Of a stretch of DNA of 64,000 bases, positions 11,401-24,700 are shown one piece after another. Each line of letters starts with the position of its first letter. Position 1 is the first letter of the stretch. A program made the position numbers and the translations under genes. The stretch is from Antedon mediterranea (lineage: Eukaryota; Echinodermata; Crinoidea; Comatulida; Antedonidae), in assembly GCF_964355755.1 (NCBI RefSeq), contig NC_092670.1, positions 20,459,201 to 20,523,200 of the forward strand, read 5' to 3'. The notes beneath the pieces were generated by a model. The model searched no databases. It was given only the letters and a program-made list of their open reading frames with translations, and was not told the DNA's origin.

Positions 11401-14400
11401 TATATCATAATCCTAATAAAATACAGTACAGTATTTAACTGTATTGATGTTTATACTGTGAGTAACTGCTGCAGTATTCTTTTGTTTGAAATACTGTACA
11501 CTATAAACAGGACATTATTACCTTCACCATAACCAGTTTAACTATTAAGTAAACAATAAATGATTAATTTAAATTAAAGAGACACATTTAATATTATTGG
11601 ACCTGTATCTATTCTCCACCAATCAAACTATTTTATTTTGGTCACCAGCTGAGGCATATGGCTCCATTGTTAATATTCATTGTTGTTCAAAAATAATTGA
11701 TTCAGGCAACAGCTTCAATAAAAACTGGTTCTAACCAGTTCTTGTCATGCCTCAGTGGTTTTATGAAGGCCATGATTGCAAAATCAATGAAAGCAATGTG
11801 TTCTGCTGTGTTGAATTATTGATGACTCATAAATTTCCTGCTGTGTTCCTAGCAAAAAACATTGGCTGTTGCTGCATAATTAGCTACGTGCATGATCTCA
11901 CTTGAATTACATATTATATGCACACATCTGAATGGTTGGCCACTGGTAAATGTCTTTTGACATGGATAACAAAAAATGTATTCACTTTGTTGTTGTGCCA
12001 AGTACTTTACCTTGTTTGAATAATGTGTGGGTGTATAATAGCCATTTGGATGACAGTTTTTGAACTGGTTAATACGTTTAATTTAATTAATTAACGGATG
12101 TTTCATTTTGCAAGTGACTAATTTTCATAAACTTCCTGCTAAATAAAGTAAAAATATTATTGAAAACATTTTTTTTGTGGCTATGCAGCTGTTTGATTCA
12201 TAATCATATGTGTATTAGTCTTTGTCTAAAAAAAAAGATAAAAACAACATTGCAATTTATCATCCTTATAAAAACATAATAAAGCTCAAAAGTGTTGATA
12301 TAAACATTGTTTTGATAAGGTGGTACATTTTGGTCAATAGCTTACACACAAGGAATTTGTCCTTGAGCCAATGCAAATAAACTAGTTAGTTTACTTGGCT
12401 TCAAGCCAAAGGCAACCTTGGATTGAGTGTATGCAGTTTACATTATACTGGACTTAAATGGATTTTTGTTCATCAGTTTGTTGTTTCACCTGCTAGCACC
12501 TGCTGTAATTGTAGGAAATTGTTGGTTGAGAACATACAGCAGATTAGTTTGATAGATGGAAGATGCTAATTGGTTTAACCAGAATTCTGGCTATCCATCA
12601 TAATCAGTGTATTTGGCATGACAGAATTCTCATTTATTAGAGGTAGTATATCTGAAATATATAATTTTTTTTTTCATTTCAGGGTTCTTAATATTTATTA
12701 TAACTGTATATTTTGTTTGTATAGATAGTATAGCTTTTACATTTACTTTTTAAATAACAGCGCAAGTTCTGGTAGTTCTTTTTTAACTCATTGATTATTA
12801 TGTAAATGTGATTCACAACCTATTGTACTGTTATGTTGATTCGATTTTTAACAATAGATTTTAGAACAAATAATTTTGTCACAAGTTGCATTCAGGAATG
12901 TAGACTTGTTCTGGTTGATTGAACAAACCGGTTTAAACCAGTTTGGGTGCTTGTATTTGTGTGATGAACAGACAATAATTCATATCATTATTGATTCACT
13001 AGGGCAAGAGTTAACCAATCAGATCACCAATTGATTTTTATCTGGTAAGATTATCATTATAAAGTAAAATCACCAAAAAAAAAATTTGTAAATTATCATT
13101 TGCCCTTTGTTCAACTTTTGTTTTTCTTTCTGTTTCATGCAATTGATTGGTGTTTTTGTTTGCTTGTACTATACAAATTTTATAGATGAATGTCAGCACA
13201 AACAGTATAGTTTATAAATCAAACAAATTCATATTTTATCATCAGTCAATTCAATTAATTTTATTATAATTTATTTTGAAATAATGAAAACTGTTTATTG
13301 ATGTTAGTTTCATTTTGTCACTTGCTCTTGTGATGACGTCGGAATGTTATTTCTTATACGTTATAGAATAAACAATTGATAATGTATGTACATATATCTT
13401 ACTTCAACTACATCAACCATGAATTAACTACAGTATGTGTAAATGTGTCATGAGAAAATGTTTATCTCATGCAGTACATGTAATTAATGCTAATTTTGCC
13501 ATTAGGATTAGCATATCTGTTATCTCGTGGTAAATTGGAATAGGCTGAATGCCAATTATCATTTACTCCACTCCTATTTGCTGTACTGCCTGAAACTGGT
13601 TAGAACCGGTTTCAACTGGATTATAATCCTCTAGTGAGGTTAATGATTGGCTGGGATGTAGTGCTTTTAGATTATCAGTTTGATTCATTTCATGCATTGC
13701 TGCAGACTAATTCACATAAAACAGGATGTTTATGCAAATTTGTTGAAACCTATTTTTTTTTACCAGATCTGGCCAGGTTTTGAATTACAGTATGTATCCA
13801 TGCTATTTTTCATCGTTTAAAAACAAATTTTATTGCATGCCTTCTTGCTATGTAAACTTGTGTTATATTTTTATATCTTTCTATTAATGTATTTTTAGTA
13901 TTTTATAAATAATATTATTATATGATTTGTCAAAATACTAATTGTTGTTATGAACTTGATGATTTTACATTATTTGCTATTAATACTGTACTGTTGAAAT
14001 ATTAATTGATATTTTTGAATTTATTTATTATTTAAGTTGATACATATTTTATTCTCCTTGTTGTTATATTTGACCAATGGTTTATCCATTTTAGTCAAAT
14101 GAACATGTTAGTCAAATTAAGAATCTTCTTTTAATTAACACTCATAACAATTCTAATATCATTCTCTTTGTTCAAAAAGGCCTAAAATATCTAGGCAGGA
14201 TAGATTGATAAAAAAGATTAATATGTTCCACATGACCGACCCTATTGTTATATTTTTAGCCAACAAAACCAATTTATTTTATCTTTTGGTTGGCCACTGG
14301 ATGAATTAAATGGACTTAGTGAACTTGTGACCTTTGAAACCAAGGGATTATACTCACATGCTTCCTTTGCTTTTCTGTACAAATAGTAACCACAGTAATT

Positions 14401-15752
14401 AGACTGATACTATAGAGTTGTTTTAATACATAATATTTTAATAAATGAATAATGAATTATTATTATATGAGCATAAATAAAATTCTTAGCTTAATTGATT
14501 ATGGGATGATGCATCTTATTATTTGTCGTGTAATTTGGTTGAAAACTGTCATGGCTATAAGATTGCCATATCATAATTTATGTTTTTTTTTTAAGGTGGC
14601 AAGGGCAGACGGAAACCTATGATAAGGTTAGTCTTTACATGCTAATCATTAGATAATAATAATAATAAAAGATAAATGTTACACAAAATAGTGTACAGAA
14701 ACAATAAAAAGAAAAATAATAATAAAGATTTTATACAATAACAATAGATGATCATTTTATTCTAAATGATCACCTAAAAATATTGACACTATGATGATGT
14801 CAATGTACTGTATTTGATAGTGTGCAATGTACAAATCAATTCATATTAAAATACAGTACTTTCTTTTTTAAAACATTTTTAAAATTAATAAAATGCATTG
14901 TTCATTTTATTTCAAATCTCACTAAAGTTAATTAAACTTAAGATATAACTGAAAAGTACTAAATAGTATTTTTTTTTTAGTTTCTTCCTACACCTTCATC
15001 CCTCTTCCAATACCCTGCACCCCTTCCCCCTCCCCCAGCACCAAAAAAAAAAAAATTTTTTTTTTTTCCTTTATAGAAATCAAGAACCAGCGAAGCAGTT
15101 GGAGGGTTTGTACAGCTTTTATCAAAACATTGTAAATTTTAATATTTTAACAATAACAGTTGAATTGAATATACATTAAGTTACTATCCATCGGTTCAGA
15201 AGTATCAAACCTGCCCTTGTCCATTGTAGTGCTTCCGTTATATAATATTATTGATGTGTGTTATACATAATATAAAGTTATAGGAGTATGAGATAACTAG
15301 ATCGCATGGTTACAGTGCTCGATACCATTGGTAGAGCTAGATATATATAAAACAGTACTGTATAAAAGATAAAACGTGGTTACACGACAAATTATTTTCG
15401 TATGCAAGCAGGGCTAACACACTCATCAGGTGGAAAGTACAACCATAATATAAAATTGTATTTTTCACAGGGACATCATTGGTGGGTAAATCAGGTGATG
15501 TAACATCGAAGAAAGGACTTTTTGGAAGTGATTTGGAGACACTTGTTCGACCAACTCGCATTGGCGGCAGAAACAAATCAAAGTTCAAGTTAAAAGACTG
15601 CTTTGTTGTCATAGATAGATTTAATCAAGCAAGACGTACGACTGTACTTCATGATATTGATAGGTGAGGACATTGACCTGAGTACAAATCATTTTTCTGT
15701 AGATTTTAATTTGTAATTTTCTGAAAATACAGTATTTTTTAAATGTCCTGTA

Positions 15753-15793
<41 letters not shown>

Positions 15794-18700
15794 GATCAAA
15801 TAAGTTAAAACTGCCTCAATATAGATTTATTTTAACGACATGTTTCGGATATTACAATTTCTGGTGTTAAAGTATGTAATGGTTCTGAGACATCTCGTAG
15901 AATTATAGAAGAAAGAATAATTGTAACGCTTGGCACTCTTGCCCCTACCGGCATAAATGTACAATTTAGATCCTTTAAACATTAATTTTGCCAGAGACAT
16001 TCACATATTAACAATTATTTACACTTGAAGCTTTTGTCTTTGTTTTAAATTTCCTGCTTTATAAGCAACCATTCCTGCTTTGTACCCCATAGCTTTTGGA
16101 GGCGTGCCTTTATAACTATGCCTTTTGTTTGTTAACATCTTTGATTGGCTGATTTGTTTTATTATGTAATTTTGTTACTTATATGTTATCCTTTGTTACA
16201 ATTCTTTTCACCTGATGATGGGCTATGCCTGAAACATGTCGTTAAAATAAATCTATATTGAGGCAGTTTTAACTTATTTGATCTTGATTTTTTTCTATAT
16301 CCTGCCTATGCAGCTCTTTAATTTTTTATATATATATATCAGTGCAGATCCGTGATTTGTGGAGGGGATTGGGGTGGGGTGGTGTGGATAGCCTAAAATT
16401 GTAAAATAAAGTGTAAAATTAACATGTCTTTATGAAATTTCCTCATATACGGTATTTCATTAAATCTCAAGCTTTGAATGGTTAAAGATACAACTTTTCA
16501 TAATCTGATTCAAATCAGTTGATCTCTGTTTCAGGGATTATATTTCCTTATTGAGATAAAAATATAATTTTTTTTTTGTGTGATTATTAAATTATAATTA
16601 TGAAAAAATATAAATTTAATTCATCGTATGTTTATTTATTTTAGGAGTTGGAGTATTCGACAACCTTGTAGAAGAAAACCAAACTACTTAATCAAACTGT
16701 TAAACAGTAAGTATTTGATTTCTGCATCAAGTACTGCAGTACATTCATAGCATTTTTACTATTATCATGCCATTTTAATTAATTTTAAATCGAGAATATT
16801 AATTTTTAGTTAGTCAGTTTTGAAATTGGTTGTACAGCATTGGTAACCCTGTATCTATTAGTTAACATTTTTCCTGATAAATTATAGCCATATTAGTAAA
16901 CAACACCTGATACAGTATGTTCAACTGAAATTATTATATATAATCTGCCTTGACCTTTTAAGATGATCTGGTTAACTAACTGAAATGTCCCTTAATCAGG
17001 ATTTGATGTAAAATTATTATGTTACATAGAATTGTCTTGAGCAGGAATCTTTGTTGTGGCGGTTTCTTTAATTGTAGTGACATTTTTGGTTTTTTAATTT
17101 TTTTTTTATTTACTTTGTTTCAGAGGAGGAAATAATAATGAGTGCAACACCCAAACCAGCTCCTGTGCAACGTAAACAATTTGCTCGAAAGTCTACAGGC
17201 AAACAATACATACACAAAAAGAAAACAGAATTTCAGGAATCTGAGGCTAAACGGTTGAGATATGAAGAACCTAAAAAACCGCCAGATAAACCTACCGATA
17301 GGGTGAAAAATGGAAAACTTGACTTTGGTAAAAAGGTAGAAGATGAATTTGGAAGTACTACAATATCAGAGATAGCGGTCACACCAAAGACTGCTATGAT
17401 AGTTGAAAACAATGGTGGGTCACATTCAACACCAGATAAAGGATCTATATCCGTTGAAGTTCATGTGGTGACACCGAAAACGAAAGTAAGAGAGATTAAA
17501 TCTGTGTCACAAACACCGCTTAATAATCAAAATCAAACTCCAAATAAAGATCATGATAAAATGGGAAAACTCAACAATAAATACAGTGGTAACAACATCA
17601 GGAATCACCAACCAATAATTGATGAAGCTCAAATAAATGTTAGGCCGACAACTGAGAAATCTAGAATAAATTCTGTACCATCAAGCAACAAGGTTAAGAT
17701 GAACTCTGCACCGTCAAGTGACAAAGCTAAAATGAACTCTGTACCATCAAGTGACAAAGCAAATATAAGTTCTGCACCATCAAGTGACCAACCTAAAATA
17801 AATTCTTCACTATCAAGCAACAAGGTTAAAATAAACTCTGTACCATCAAGTGACAAAGCTAAAATGAACTCTGTACCATCAAGTGACAAAGCAAATATAA
17901 GTTCTGCATCATCAAGCAACAAGGTTAAGATGAACTCTGTACCATCAAGTGACAAAGCAAATATAAGTTCTACACCGTCAAGTGACAAACCTAAAATGAA
18001 CTCTGTACCATCAAGTGACAAAGCAAATATAAGTTCTGCACCGTCAAGTGACAAAGCTAAAATGAACTCTGCACCATCAAGTGACAAAGCAAATATAAGT
18101 TCTGCACCATCAAGTGACAAAGCTAAAATGAACTCTGCACCATCAAGTGACAAAGCAAATATAAGTTCTGCACCGTCAAGTGACAAAGCTAAAATGAACT
18201 CTGCACCATCAAGTGACAAAGCAAATATAAGTTCTGCACCATCAAGTGACAAAGCTAAAATGAACTCTGTACCATCAAGTGACAAAGCAAATATAAGTTC
18301 TGCACCATCAAGTGACAAGGTTAAAATGAACTCTGCACCATCAAGTGACAAAGCTAAAATGAACTCTGTACCATCAAGTGACAAAGCTAAAATAAATTCT
18401 TCACTGTCAACTGACAAAGCTAAAATTATTTCTGTGCCATCAAGTGACAAAGCTAAATTAACATCAAGCAAACTGTCTTGTGAAGCTGTTTCTGAGTCAA
18501 CAGATAAAAACAAAGGTATGACTGAATCTGAACAAAATATCAGAACATCAAATGACATTGACATTAATAAAGTACGGAAAGGTTTAAAATCGCAGAAGTT
18601 TAAGTCCATTTTAAATAAAGTATTCAAGCATAGAATTGAAGTAAACAATGTTTCTAGTCAGAAAGAGGTGAAAAAAAATCCAGATGCAATAACTGACAAA

Positions 18701-21700
18701 ACTGAAGAAGGAAATCGTGCCTCTGGTCCGGAAGTATCGGTGAAAGAGGTGAGGTATTCAGATACCAGGAAGAACCTTAACAAAGTAAAACATTCTTCTG
18801 GTGAAAAATTATTAGCTAAAGAGCAGAACAGTGATGTAAGAAATTTGCAGTGCTTGACAAATAATAGCCCAAATGATGAAGTAATAACAGTTTCTGGTCA
18901 AAAAGAATGCGACAAGATTGTTGGTAAAAATTTAGATAGAGAGATCAACCATCACAAAAAGGATGAAGTTATAAATGCTTCTGATCGAAAAGAATCTGTA
19001 AAAGAAGGGGAGAGTGTTATAGGGGATCATAATGAAAACTTTGGCAAAGATGAAAAAATAAATGCTTTTGATCAAACAGCACAAATAAAAACAATTAATA
19101 ATGTTGTAAGCGATACACATACATTGAAAAACCTTGATAAAGATGACCACATAATTAATGCTGCGAAAAAGTCCTCATTGAAAGAGGTAAGATTGGATAC
19201 AAAAAATGACAATGGCAAAGATGAGATTTTGGATGGATTCAAGAGTAATCCCAGCAATAGTCCTGATGAAACAAGCATTCCATCTGAAATTTCTAACAAA
19301 GTACTAATAAATGAAATAAAATTTGCTCAAAACGAAATGAAAACTCCTGTAAAACAAATAATAGATGTGGATTGTGATGATGATGTGCAGTTTATCAGTA
19401 AATCTTGTAAAAATTGTAAACTAACTAAGTTGTGTGATGAGAATAAGTCCTGTAAAAATTCAAAAGTTTCATCTACAAGTATTAATAAGAACCCCGGAAA
19501 AATTTTCCAAAGTAGTTTTGTGGATTTTACAAGAAAAAGGGCATTAATTGACGATTCCGATGATGCAATAAATAAGGGTATTTGTAACAGTGTATCAACG
19601 GAGATCAATACTTTTGACTTGGAACATGGGCTCACCTCGAACAAAAGAACGAAAAATATATTAACGGAAAAGACATATTGTGAGTCTGAACATGTGCTAA
19701 CTTCAGATAAAGCTAATGATGTAAAAAGTGTGTTAAATGCTGTTGAAAATGTTGCCAAAGCAGCAAAGTCTGATCAACAAAATGACAAAACTGATGTTAC
19801 TACAAAAACAGCTGTCCCATTTAATAGTGATACGGAAGCAGTTAAAGATGTAACACCTGCCATTGCTGCAAACACTATAATATCTAATAATGACAAATTG
19901 ATTGAGAAAGAAGTTTCAGTTGCTAATGAAATTGATGTATGTGCCATTTCTTCCAAGAATATTGTTTTTTTGCCAGATATGATTATGGATATTTCTGGTT
20001 CAGTTGACAAGGAATCAAAAAAGTCACCTACAGATTCCAATAAAGAAGTTGCATCTGACATTTTATCTATAAAAGAGACTAATGAAGTTGTTGAATCATG
20101 TAAACCTAGTTTATCTCTTAACTCTGATGTCAAAACTATTTCTGATAACACCATAGAAGGTGAACCAGTACATTCCATAGACCCAGAAGTAATGCTATCT
20201 GACGATATGTCACCAGTAGTTTTAGGTGGTCATAAAACCACCGGCTCTGAATTGAAAGAATCGGATGCTCAGAGTGAAAATGCGAGCGAAGTGAATATTG
20301 TAAAAGCTTCGAAAGTGGAAGTAAAAGAAATCAGTGCTGATGACATTGCAATGTGCCATAATGAAGTAAGTTTCCTGGATGTTGTATACCCTGAGGAAAA
20401 TTCCAATGAGGTTGTTAAATCAGCAGACAAGTCTAACAATGATGTATCTGAAAAGGTTGAGTTTTTGGCTCTTATTGATGAAGAGACAACTAAACAAAAT
20501 AGTTCTATTAAGACCAAAAAGGGAACAGAGATCATCAAAGAGGTTATACCAGTCATAGAGAGTGTTTGTACTACAGCTTCTGAAGGTATACCAATAATAG
20601 AGTCTGTTGTAAGTGGGATGGAAGTAGATTATGTTCCTGAAATTGACGCTCCTGAAGCTCCAGTAGAAAAGAGTTCAGCTTTTACAGGTATTGATCAGAA
20701 CATTTCTGAAAACATATTGGATGGGGATTCATATAAAGGCAGTGATTCGACCAAAAGACCTGGTTCTCCGATCCAAGCAGGCAACCAGGCGGCAAAGAAA
20801 TTGAAAGTTAACATTATCCATGATGATGCAAAAGAAAAAAGTAAGTCTAATGATTTTAGAATTCTTTTAATTGATCTTTTTTATTATGATATTCTCCTAT
20901 AATCTTTTACTATTGTATATATTGATTCTGTACATGTACTGCACTTCGATAAAGTGACTTGTTTTATTCTTGTTTAGAAACTTGTGACTTGGAGGTTATT
21001 CGGCAAAGTCTTCCAGAAGGCTATGAAATCATAAGAACAGAGGTATTTGACTTAACTTTTTACTTACTTTTACTGAATTTTAGTATTTAGTGAGTTAATT
21101 TAAATTATCCTATTGTGTTTTTTTTTTTCAGGAATTAAACAAACTCGTTGCAGAAAAATTCTCAAAACTTCTGAAATCAACCACTGAACAATTACAAAAG
21201 TTGTCAAAAACTTTCAAAGAAACCAATAAGGCAAATCGTGAACAGATCGAAAATCTTAATAAGCAATTAGAGGTACTGTATATAACTTTTTTACAGATAC
21301 AGTAGATATTTAGGGCTAGTGACAAATTGTTGGTTGGTAGTTTTTGTTATCTGCATGGTAAATTTTAACTGTACGAGTGAGCAAGTATACAGCTACTGTC
21401 ACAAACAACACTTATAGTCAAGTACACTGGGCCCTCTAGCAGAACAGTCTCCAGTATAAAAAAATAAATAAACCAGTGAACATGAATGGATTTGTAAGCA
21501 GGATAATTTGTTTTTATGTTGTAGCAATGCTGCTATTATCTTGCAATAGATTAGAATAGAAATAATAAGTGAAAATATCACTACAGTATAACCTTAAAAT
21601 TAAGCAAAATCATAATTTATGAAACAGGATAAAAGACCAGTTATGAAGTCTGTTGAAGTGCAAAATGAGAAGGACTTTTTCATCCGTGCCATTAAAGAGA

Positions 21701-24700
21701 AGACGCATAAAGTATTGAGTTCCTTCAAAGTCCCACGTGTGAAGAGGTTAGAAGCCGCTCTTTTACGGGTTAATGAGTCTGCCAATGCTGCCATACAAAG
21801 AGCTACTAATGCTACCAAACCAATGCAACCTCCTGTAGCTCCTCCAGCTCTTATCAACACACCGCCTACAAGACAAGTTATGACACAGTCACCAAATCAT
21901 AGAGCACAACAAAGTACTTCACCATCAAAATCTATGAATTCTGCTGCAGTGTCTTCTAAGCCTGTAAAGGTAAATACTACTTTAAATGTACAGTTCCACT
22001 TTTATTAACAAGGCACCTCATAATCAAAACACCTTCCATAATAAACACTCAATCAGTAGGCTAACATTTCAACTGTATAATGTATTACATTTTCATCCAT
22101 ATAAACATGCAACATTCCTGTTTATTCCTACATTCAGTATGACCTAACAATTGAATTTAAATTTTATTTTCCAGTCACCTATATCTGAACTCCAAACCAT
22201 GTTAAGTACTACACCACCTAAAAATACAACAAGCCCATGTAGTTACCTAACAAGAACTATTCCTGCGAGGTCACCACAAGTAAGTTGAATAAGGTTGAAC
22301 CTCTGGGAGTATGGATAGTATATTAAATACCTATGGATAGGTAGAAGGCGTAGTGGTGATCAAGGAGTCTTGATAAAGGGTTGGATGGCTCTGTTTTCTA
22401 CTTTGATAGTATGAAGTATAGCAATTGGTTAACAAAAGTTGACTTGTATAGCTTTTCATATACTTGGAAGTTGGTTTTACTTTATAATACATGTATATAA
22501 TTATGTTTATTGACCTTTCAGGGTGTTTCCAAGAGTTCTTCACCAACTCACCCACCTTCAAGTCCAAATAAAGTAATTAGAAAATCGCATTTACCAATGG
22601 CAGTTATTGATTTGACAGATGAGGATGATGTTGCTACTCCCCCCACACCAACACATTCAGCAAATCAGACATCTTCTAAACCTTCTCTAACTCAACCACC
22701 TAAATTGATAAAAAAGACTGTATCTTCACAAAATGCTGCAACTTCTACACCTCCACCTCTTGTACCTTCAGTAGTACATCAGAATAATGTACCAGCTTCC
22801 AGATCAACCAGTAGTGTGAGAATGGCTCTTGCAACACAGAGTGCCGTGTCCAATACAATACCTCAGGCAGGACCTGCTAGGCGGATGCCTATCCACCCCA
22901 ATACTGAAACCAGGTACAATCATCCACCTTCGAATACAACATCTGTTGGTCATCAGATGGAACACAGAAATCCAGTCTATGCACCAAGGACTTCAAATCC
23001 ATTGATGACTAGATTACCTCATCCATCTATATCAAAAGTTTTAACTCATTCAACAAGCCAGCCAGGAGGCCAATATATCAATCAAAGAGCAGCACCAGGA
23101 CCACAAGAGTTCACACGACCACCAATGGTCAGGGCTTTTTCATCACATTACAGACCGTTAACCTCCAACAGCATTCGTCCGGTACCACCACCTAATGTTA
23201 CTGCCCCATTAATGAAACAAACATCGTCATCGGCACTACAAAGATTGTTACAACCACAGAATAGAGCCTCCTATGCACCTCCGAGCTACAGCACTGCATT
23301 GATTACACAAGGACAGCTACCATCATTAATTACTGTAAGTTGTTGTTTTGTAATACTTTATACCAGAACTATCAGAAAATCTCATCTTGTTCTCATGTTG
23401 TCCTCACTCAAACCAGATAAAATTTTAATTGAAATTGTTTTAGGCTTCAGCACCTGGAACTGTCCCAACGATGCTGCCACCAACTGGGAATGCAGTCATT
23501 CTTCAAAGGCAACAGGCTATACGACCTCAATCTCAATCTAGCAACCCTGGTAGTTATCCAGTCGTCGTAAGAATGCCAACTCCTTCACAACAGCCGGTAA
23601 GTAAGGTAAGAGGTTTCTTCTGGCTGCTCTCCGAAAAATATTTAGAAAGTGTCTTAATAAGCTCATCATGTCAGGGAATTGACTGTACAGTACAGTACTA
23701 ATTTATTCTGTTTCAGGCTCCAATAACCAATAGTGCATCTTCAAATAGTCAAGCAGCACATCTCCACACAACTATGATGAGGCTCAAGGTTTGTTTTCAG
23801 ATATTTTGTACTATAAATAAAATAGCATTCGCATCAAAAAGTTTTGCTGTTGTTTTGTTTCTATCATTTTTTATTTTCAAATTGACTTTTGATTTTAAAA
23901 TTTAGCAAACAATTGATAATCTGCAAAGCAAACGCACTGAGATCTCTGTCAAACTACAGAAAAAGGATCTTACAATTACCCGACGTGATGAGCTTATTAA
24001 GACACTACAGGAAGTCCAGGTAAAAAGAGATATTTTAGAATTGTTTGTGCTCTAAGTAATTGTGTGGTAGAAGATGGCTAATGTTATGATACAGACCAAC
24101 AAAACTAATGCTCTTCATTAGATTTTATTTTTATACTGTTCTGTTTTAGTGACTTACAGTACTATATAGTATGCTTTAAAAAAAACCATGTATTTTGCAG
24201 GAAAAACTCATGAATGCTAACCAGAAACACAACAAGTGTCAGACAGACTTAACAAATATTCATGGACAATCATTTAGAAATTCAAATGCAGCTCTACAAT
24301 CATCTTTGCAAAATGATGCTGGTGCTGCACCTAAACCGACAGCAGCATCGCAGCTAGTAGCTCTTTCACAGCAGCAGATCCATCATCATCAACAGCAGCA
24401 GCTTCAACAGCAGCAACTTCAACAGCAGCAGCTTCAGCAGCAACAACAGCACCAGCTGCAACAACATCAGCAGCTGCAACAACAGCAACAGCTGCAACAA
24501 CAACAGCAACAGCTGCAACAACATCAACATCAGCAGCAGCAGCTGAAACAGCACCAGGTCCAGCAACTCCATTTGCAGCAACGACTTCAGTCTCAGCAAC
24601 AATTACAGCTGCAGCAGCCTCTGCACCCAGCACCACTCCCTCCTCAACCAGTTCCTGCACAGTTGCCCTTTGAAGCTAACCTACAACATAAACCTGGCAG

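Larger units (their letters stand above)
8441..14595 (+). other. ATF7IP intron 1 (about 6.2 kb)
   Basis: It holds a dense cluster of GGCCTAGGCCT-type palindromes (8480-8810), a GTATTGTCCC small transposon (9906-10553), and from about 11.0 to 13.9 kb a low-repeat stretch rich in recognisable transcription-factor-like motifs. These include three CNRG-N6-CNRG sites (11725, 12928, 13596), octamer-like ATGCAAAT (about 13732) and TAATTA/GGATTA homeodomain-type sites (about 13480-13510). No extra coding exon was found. Confidence 0.55.

Noticed and set aside
17629-18648. 339-codon open frame on the minus strand
   Set aside because: It mirrors the 33 bp tandem repeat of ATF7IP exon 6. Because the unit length is a multiple of three, a stop-free antisense frame in one unit is stop-free in all. 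No start context, splice or domain support.
18932-20556. Several minus-strand frames over ATF7IP exon 6
   Set aside because: Shadows of the well-supported plus-strand exon, which is in phase with exons on both sides.
24331-24660. Ala/Val- and Leu-rich antisense frames opposite the Gln tract
   Set aside because: Direct consequence of CAG/CAA repeats read on the other strand.
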